Source: Alphaproteobacteria bacterium UBA3650
Lineage (GTDB): Bacteria; Pseudomonadota; Alphaproteobacteria; CAAHEQ01; UBA3637
Assembly (NCBI GenBank): GCA_002373815.1
Contig: DFKH01000126.1
Span: 1 to 9,031, forward strand
Reading direction: 5' to 3'
DNA: 9,031 nt
Part shown: one piece after another, positions 6,407 through 9,031 of the stretch
Layout of the letters: each line of letters starts with the position of its first letter
Numbering within the stretch: position 1 is the first letter of the stretch
Position numbers and translations under genes: made by a program
The notes under the pieces: generated by a model
The model's input: only the letters and a program-made list of their open reading frames with translations
What the model was told of the DNA's origin: nothing
The model's database searches: none

Positions 6407-6757
6407 TCATCCAAACAATTTATTTATTTCATTATCGAGAGCTTGCTCAATCAACGAAGGCAATTCTTCCTTTAACCAATCTTTTAAAATGGGTTGCAAT
6501 TCAGCTTTCACAAGCTTTTGATAATCTTCTGGTGTTTTTTTGGGTTTTTGCTCGGCCAATTTTGTTAAAGCAAGACGCATTTTTTCTTGGATATTTGTGG
6601 CGCTTTTTTCTGAAACACGCATGGCCGGTGTCAACACAAAGATATCATCCAATTCATCGTCTAATTGATCTACTTCTTTTCCTTCATCATCGGATAGCAT
6701 CTGACGAATAGATGATAGGACCTCGTTCATAGACATTTCTTCTGGTTCATCAACCAT
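6407..6757 (-). CDS. popZ: Short PopZ-type polar organising protein (DUF2497)
   Basis: PopZ self-assembles at the cell pole in alphaproteobacteria, anchors ParB-bound centromeres and recruits other proteins. The 116-residue protein has the family's N-terminal helix, MSMNEVLSSIRQMLSDD (8-24), which in Caulobacter is the partner-binding helix. An acidic stretch follows (23-38), then a DDIFVLTPAMRV segment. The C-terminal helices, from about residue 77, read LQPILKDWLKEELPSLIEQALDNEI and form the oligomerisation region. It is clearly shorter than Caulobacter PopZ (177 residues) and lacks a long proline-rich acidic linker. The ATG is preceded by AAGGGGG, which overlaps the tolC stop; the gap is nine bases, so tolC-popZ is an operon. 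The family call is firm; the polar role is inferred. Confidence 0.88.
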   Translation of the reverse strand: MVDEPEEMSMNEVLSSIRQMLSDDEGKEVDQLDDELDDIFVLTPAMRVSEKSATNIQEKMRLALTKLAEQKPKKTPEDYQKLVKAELQPILKDWLKEELPSLIEQALDNEINKLFG

Positions 6758-6766
6758 TTTTCCCCC

Positions 6767-8113
6767 TTAGATATTATATCCAATCCACTTATTCTTTACA
6801 TCTTCATAATACTCTGTTGAATCATATGGCTTGACAGAAAGCCCCAGATCTGTTGGATTCAAACGTCCAATAGCCGCCAATAACGCATACCCAGAAACAA
6901 TTGCATCACGATGTGTTCTGACCAAAGATACTTGGTTATTTAGGTGTTCTTGTTCGGCATCCAAGACATCTAGAACTGTCCTAGACCCAACTTTTGCTTC
7001 ACGAATAACCCCATCCAAAGCCATCTTTGAGGCTTTAATCTGCGTTTCAATGGAAGATAATTGGGCTTTGCTTGCAGTATAATATTCCCATGCGCTAATC
7101 ACTCCTGCACGAACATCTTGTACTGTTTTATCCCACACAATTTTAGCTTTATTTTCATTTTGGCGAGCTTGACGAATAGATGCATAATCAGCACCTGCCG
7201 AATAAATCGGCACAGTTAAATTTGCTTTCACTTGCCAATAATCGCCTTTATCTACTGTCATCTGTTCATGTTGATGACCGGCGGCTGCTGTCATATCCAC
7301 CTGTGGCAACAATTCACCTTTTTTTGATTTAACAGTATATTCGGCCGCATCTTTTGCATGTTTTGCCGCTTTAATCTGAGGATTATGATCCATTGCGTAA
7401 TCAATTGCTTCATCCAATGTTGCAGGCAAATTCTGTTTAAATTCGACCACATCTTCCAATCCATCTGGATCCAAGCCAACGATACTAAAAAAGTTTGCCT
7501 GAGATACTTTTAAATTTCCTTCTGCGGCTATTCTGGCTGCCGTTGCCCCCTCTGCTCTTGCCTCTGATTGAGCCACATCTGTACGCGTCAGATTACCCAC
7601 TTTATAACGCTTACGATAAGATTTTAAATGTTCTTTTAAAACTTTCTCATTGTTTTCACGCAAATCTAATACTGCCTTATCACGAACTACATCCATATAG
7701 GAAGCAACAGCATCCAATAGCACACCTTGTTCAGTATTCACCAAGCCTTGACGACCAGCGCGCACTTGGCTTTTGGCCGCATTGACGGCTTGAACCGTTG
7801 AAAAGCCTGAAAAAATGGGCTGTTTCATTTGAATTGAAACATCATCTGGTGTTTTATATAACTCAGCTTTTGTGGGCGTATAGTCATATTTGTTGCGGTT
7901 ATAACTACGTCCAATGGAACCAACACCTGCGATTTGGGGACGAAATCCAGACTTTGCAATGGCTACATTTTCATCTATTGCGCGCTGTCCGGCTCGTTCG
8001 GCATTGATACTCCAACTATTTTCATACGTATAATCCAAAACTTCATTCAATGTTTTTGCATTTGCAGAAACAGCTACATAAGCAAATGTCAACAATAAAA
8101 TTTTCTTAAACAT
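6767..8113 (-). CDS. tolC: TolC-family outer membrane efflux/secretion channel protein
   Basis: TolC-type proteins form trimeric channels through the outer membrane and periplasm, used by drug efflux pumps and type I secretion systems. The 448-residue protein starts with a signal peptide (MFKKILLLTFAYVAVSANA, likely cut after residue 19) and has no lipobox cysteine. Two OEP repeats follow, about 21-210 and 235-430. Typical patterns are AKSGFRPQIAGVGSIGRS and the repeat counterpart KSKKGELLPQVDMTAAAG, together with YKVGNLTRTDVAQSEAR and its partner AKVGSRTVLDVLDAEQEHLN. The ATG has AAAGGGG upstream. It has its own promoter and is followed by popZ. No membrane-fusion or pump gene is next to it, which fits a shared, general-purpose channel. 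Confidence 0.93.
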   Translation of the reverse strand: MFKKILLLTFAYVAVSANAKTLNEVLDYTYENSWSINAERAGQRAIDENVAIAKSGFRPQIAGVGSIGRSYNRNKYDYTPTKAELYKTPDDVSIQMKQPIFSGFSTVQAVNAAKSQVRAGRQGLVNTEQGVLLDAVASYMDVVRDKAVLDLRENNEKVLKEHLKSYRKRYKVGNLTRTDVAQSEARAEGATAARIAAEGNLKVSQANFFSIVGLDPDGLEDVVEFKQNLPATLDEAIDYAMDHNPQIKAAKHAKDAAEYTVKSKKGELLPQVDMTAAAGHQHEQMTVDKGDYWQVKANLTVPIYSAGADYASIRQARQNENKAKIVWDKTVQDVRAGVISAWEYYTASKAQLSSIETQIKASKMALDGVIREAKVGSRTVLDVLDAEQEHLNNQVSLVRTHRDAIVSGYALLAAIGRLNPTDLGLSVKPYDSTEYYEDVKNKWIGYNI

Positions 8114-8142
8114 AATTTCCCCTTTAAGTTTCTATGAGTTTC

Positions 8143-8171
8143 ATTTTATCGTCTTTTTTTCTATTTTGCAA
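8143..8171 (-). promoter_or_regulatory. Sigma-70 type promoter of tolC-popZ
   Basis: On the - strand TTGCAA (8171-8166) and TAAAAT (8148-8143) are 17 bases apart. Transcription would start near 8136, leaving a leader of a little over 20 bases with AAAGGGG before the tolC ATG. The -35 lies only about ten bases beyond the T tract of the rplQ terminator, so one transcript ends as the next begins. Confidence 0.8.
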
Positions 8172-8181
8172 GATTTTTTTC

Positions 8182-8214
8182 AAAAAAAAATGCTCCGAAA
8201 TACTCGAAGCATTT
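8182..8214 (-). terminator. Intrinsic terminator after rplQ
   Basis: On the - strand AAATGCTTCGA (8214-8204) pairs with TCGGAGCATTT (8198-8188) through 11 pairs, one of them a wobble, around a GTATT loop. A run of T extends to 8182. It lies 22 bases past the rplQ stop and should end the alpha (rpoA-rplQ) operon. The + strand also reads into a T run, so it might work in both directions. Confidence 0.9.
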
Positions 8215-8235
8215 TTTCTAAAGCATTGCCGACTC

Positions 8236-8790
8236 TTACGAACCGCCGCCCATATTGGCACGACGCACAACTTGAGTTTTTGCGGTTGCCTTGCTTGTCA
8301 CCTTTTGAGCTTTTTCTTTTTGCACTTTGGTCACTTTTTCCGCTTTTGGTGCAGTGGATTTCTTCTCTTCAGCCTTTTCGACATCAGCTTCCACTTCAAC
8401 GATTTTACCAGAATCTTGACCTTTGGCATTCACATCACGATCTACCAATTCGACGATAGCCATTGGGGCGCAGTCACCAAAACGGAACCCCGCTTTTAAC
8501 ACACGCACATAACCACCGTTGCGCTTTTCATAGCGTTTTACCAACGTGGTCATCATTTTTTCGACCATGGCTTCATCGCGAAGGAAAGAAATCAGCTGAC
8601 GACGAGCATGCAATGTGCCGTCTTCGGCTTTTGTGATCAGCTTTTCAAAGATAGGGCTGAGTTCTTTCGCCTTTGGCAAAGTTGTTTTGATTTGTTCATG
8701 TTTGATTAAAGCATTCGCTAAGTTAGCAAACATGGCACGACGATGTGCGATTTTTTTGTTCAATGTTCTTTTTTTAAATCCATGACGCAT
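8236..8790 (-). CDS. rplQ: Large ribosomal subunit protein bL17 with basic C-terminal tail
   Basis: L17 is a 50S protein near the polypeptide exit tunnel. The core (residues 1-119) is conserved: MRHGFKKRTLNKKIAHRRAM, then IKTTLPKAKELSPIFEKLIT, and NGGYVRVLKAGFRFGDCAPM followed by AIVELVDR. At 184 residues it is far longer than the 127 of E. coli L17. The extension (120-184) starts with an acidic stretch, becomes rich in Lys, Ala, Thr and Val, and ends VVRRANMGGGS. The ATG has AAAGGA (8798-8803) seven bases upstream. It lies downstream of rpoA, as in the alpha operon, but after an unusually long spacer, and a terminator follows. Confidence 0.97.
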   Translation of the reverse strand: MRHGFKKRTLNKKIAHRRAMFANLANALIKHEQIKTTLPKAKELSPIFEKLITKAEDGTLHARRQLISFLRDEAMVEKMMTTLVKRYEKRNGGYVRVLKAGFRFGDCAPMAIVELVDRDVNAKGQDSGKIVEVEADVEKAEEKKSTAPKAEKVTKVQKEKAQKVTSKATAKTQVVRRANMGGGS

Positions 8791-8811
8791 TTTCTTTTCC
8801 TTTCGTTAAAA

Positions 8812-8828
8812 GCCTTGCGGGGCAAAGC
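8812..8828 (-). other. Hairpin upstream of rplQ Shine-Dalgarno
   Basis: On the - strand GCTTTGC (8828-8822) and GCAAGGC (8818-8812) pair over seven positions, one a wobble, around a three-base loop, followed by TTTTAA. It lies in the leader just before the rplQ ribosome binding site (8798-8803). It could be a weak terminator, an attenuator, or a translation-control structure; the sequence does not decide between these. Confidence 0.5.
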
Positions 8829-8880
8829 TGATTGTTAAGACCTTTTTCTCCACCCTTACGTCAGCGTGCAAAGAAAAGGA

Positions 8881-8903
8881 CGTGAGGGGCCAATCCCCTC
8901 ACG
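8881..8903 (-). terminator. GC-rich hairpin just after rpoA, possible terminator or processing site
   Basis: The arms CGTGAGGGG (8881-8889) and CCCCTCACG (8895-8903) form a perfect nine-pair stem with a five-base loop, 13 bases past the rpoA stop. On the - strand it is followed by TCCTTTTCTTT, which is pyrimidine-rich but not a clean T run. A partial terminator that lowers rplQ expression, or an RNA processing or stability element, are both possible. Confidence 0.6.
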
Positions 8904-8916
8904 GTTTGATTTAATT

Positions 8917-9031
8917 CTAGTCGTCCAAAGAAACTGAGGAAGCTAATTCTTCCAAATTCTCTGGTGGCCAATTTTCAATTTGCATACCTAAATGTAAATC
9001 ATAAACAGCCAACAATTCTTTGATTTCATTC
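8917..9031 (-). CDS. rpoA: RNA polymerase alpha subunit, C-terminal fragment (5' end outside window)
   Basis: RpoA nucleates assembly of RNA polymerase; its C-terminal domain contacts UP elements and activators. Only the last 37 residues are here, ending at TAG 8917-8919. They read NEIKELLAVYDLHLGM, then NWPPENLEELASSVSLDD. This matches the end of the alpha C-terminal domain in alphaproteobacteria, where L..y.L.LGM...WPPEN is conserved. The position upstream of rplQ is the standard alpha-operon order. The first base of the window edge (9031) is the last base of an interrupted codon. Confidence 0.92.
   Translation of the reverse strand, partial: NEIKELLAVYDLHLGMQIENWPPENLEELASSVSLDD

Noticed and set aside
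8134..8499. Phe/Cys-rich open frame on the + strand opposite the end of rplQ and the tolC promoter
   Set aside because: It is antisense to rplQ and crosses a terminator and a promoter; composition reflects the complement of Lys/Glu codons.

Overview
The window looks like a piece of chromosome from an AT-rich alphaproteobacterium, possibly host- or gut-associated. The best markers are a PopZ (DUF2497) polar organiser directly behind a TolC-family gene, a DksA of the alphaproteobacterial type, and an RpoA C-terminus with the GW/NWPPEN-type ending. The lineage below class level is inference. All genes appear intact. I see no mobile element, CRISPR array, tRNA or rRNA.

Layout. Positions 1-914 (+ strand) hold the tail of rpsF, then rpsR and rplI, a ribosomal protein operon closed by a bidirectional terminator at 935-958. 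Everything else is on the - strand, so in transcription order (from high to low coordinates) it runs: the 3' end of rpoA, a 126-base spacer with two hairpins, rplQ and its terminator; then tolC-popZ from its own promoter; then glgB and glgX (glycogen branching and debranching); then a small RNHCP-family zinc-ribbon protein whose promoter sits so close to the ATG that the mRNA is probably leaderless; then dksA-yacG from a strong promoter, converging on rplI.

How the parts fit. Most of the window is core growth machinery: ribosomal proteins S6, S18, L9 and L17, the RNA polymerase alpha subunit, its ppGpp cofactor DksA, and YacG. TolC and PopZ serve the envelope/efflux and the cell pole. GlgB and GlgX remodel an alpha-1,4/1,6-glucan, but no glgA, glgC or glgP is present here, so the remainder of glycogen metabolism must lie elsewhere or be missing. 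No gene-free stretch exceeds about 130 bases.

No clearly new multi-gene system is visible. The points most worth a second look are the leaderless RNHCP gene, the very short PopZ without a proline-rich linker, the hairpins between rpoA and rplQ, the zinc-type S18 beside a two-cysteine DksA, and the placement of glgBX next to popZ.
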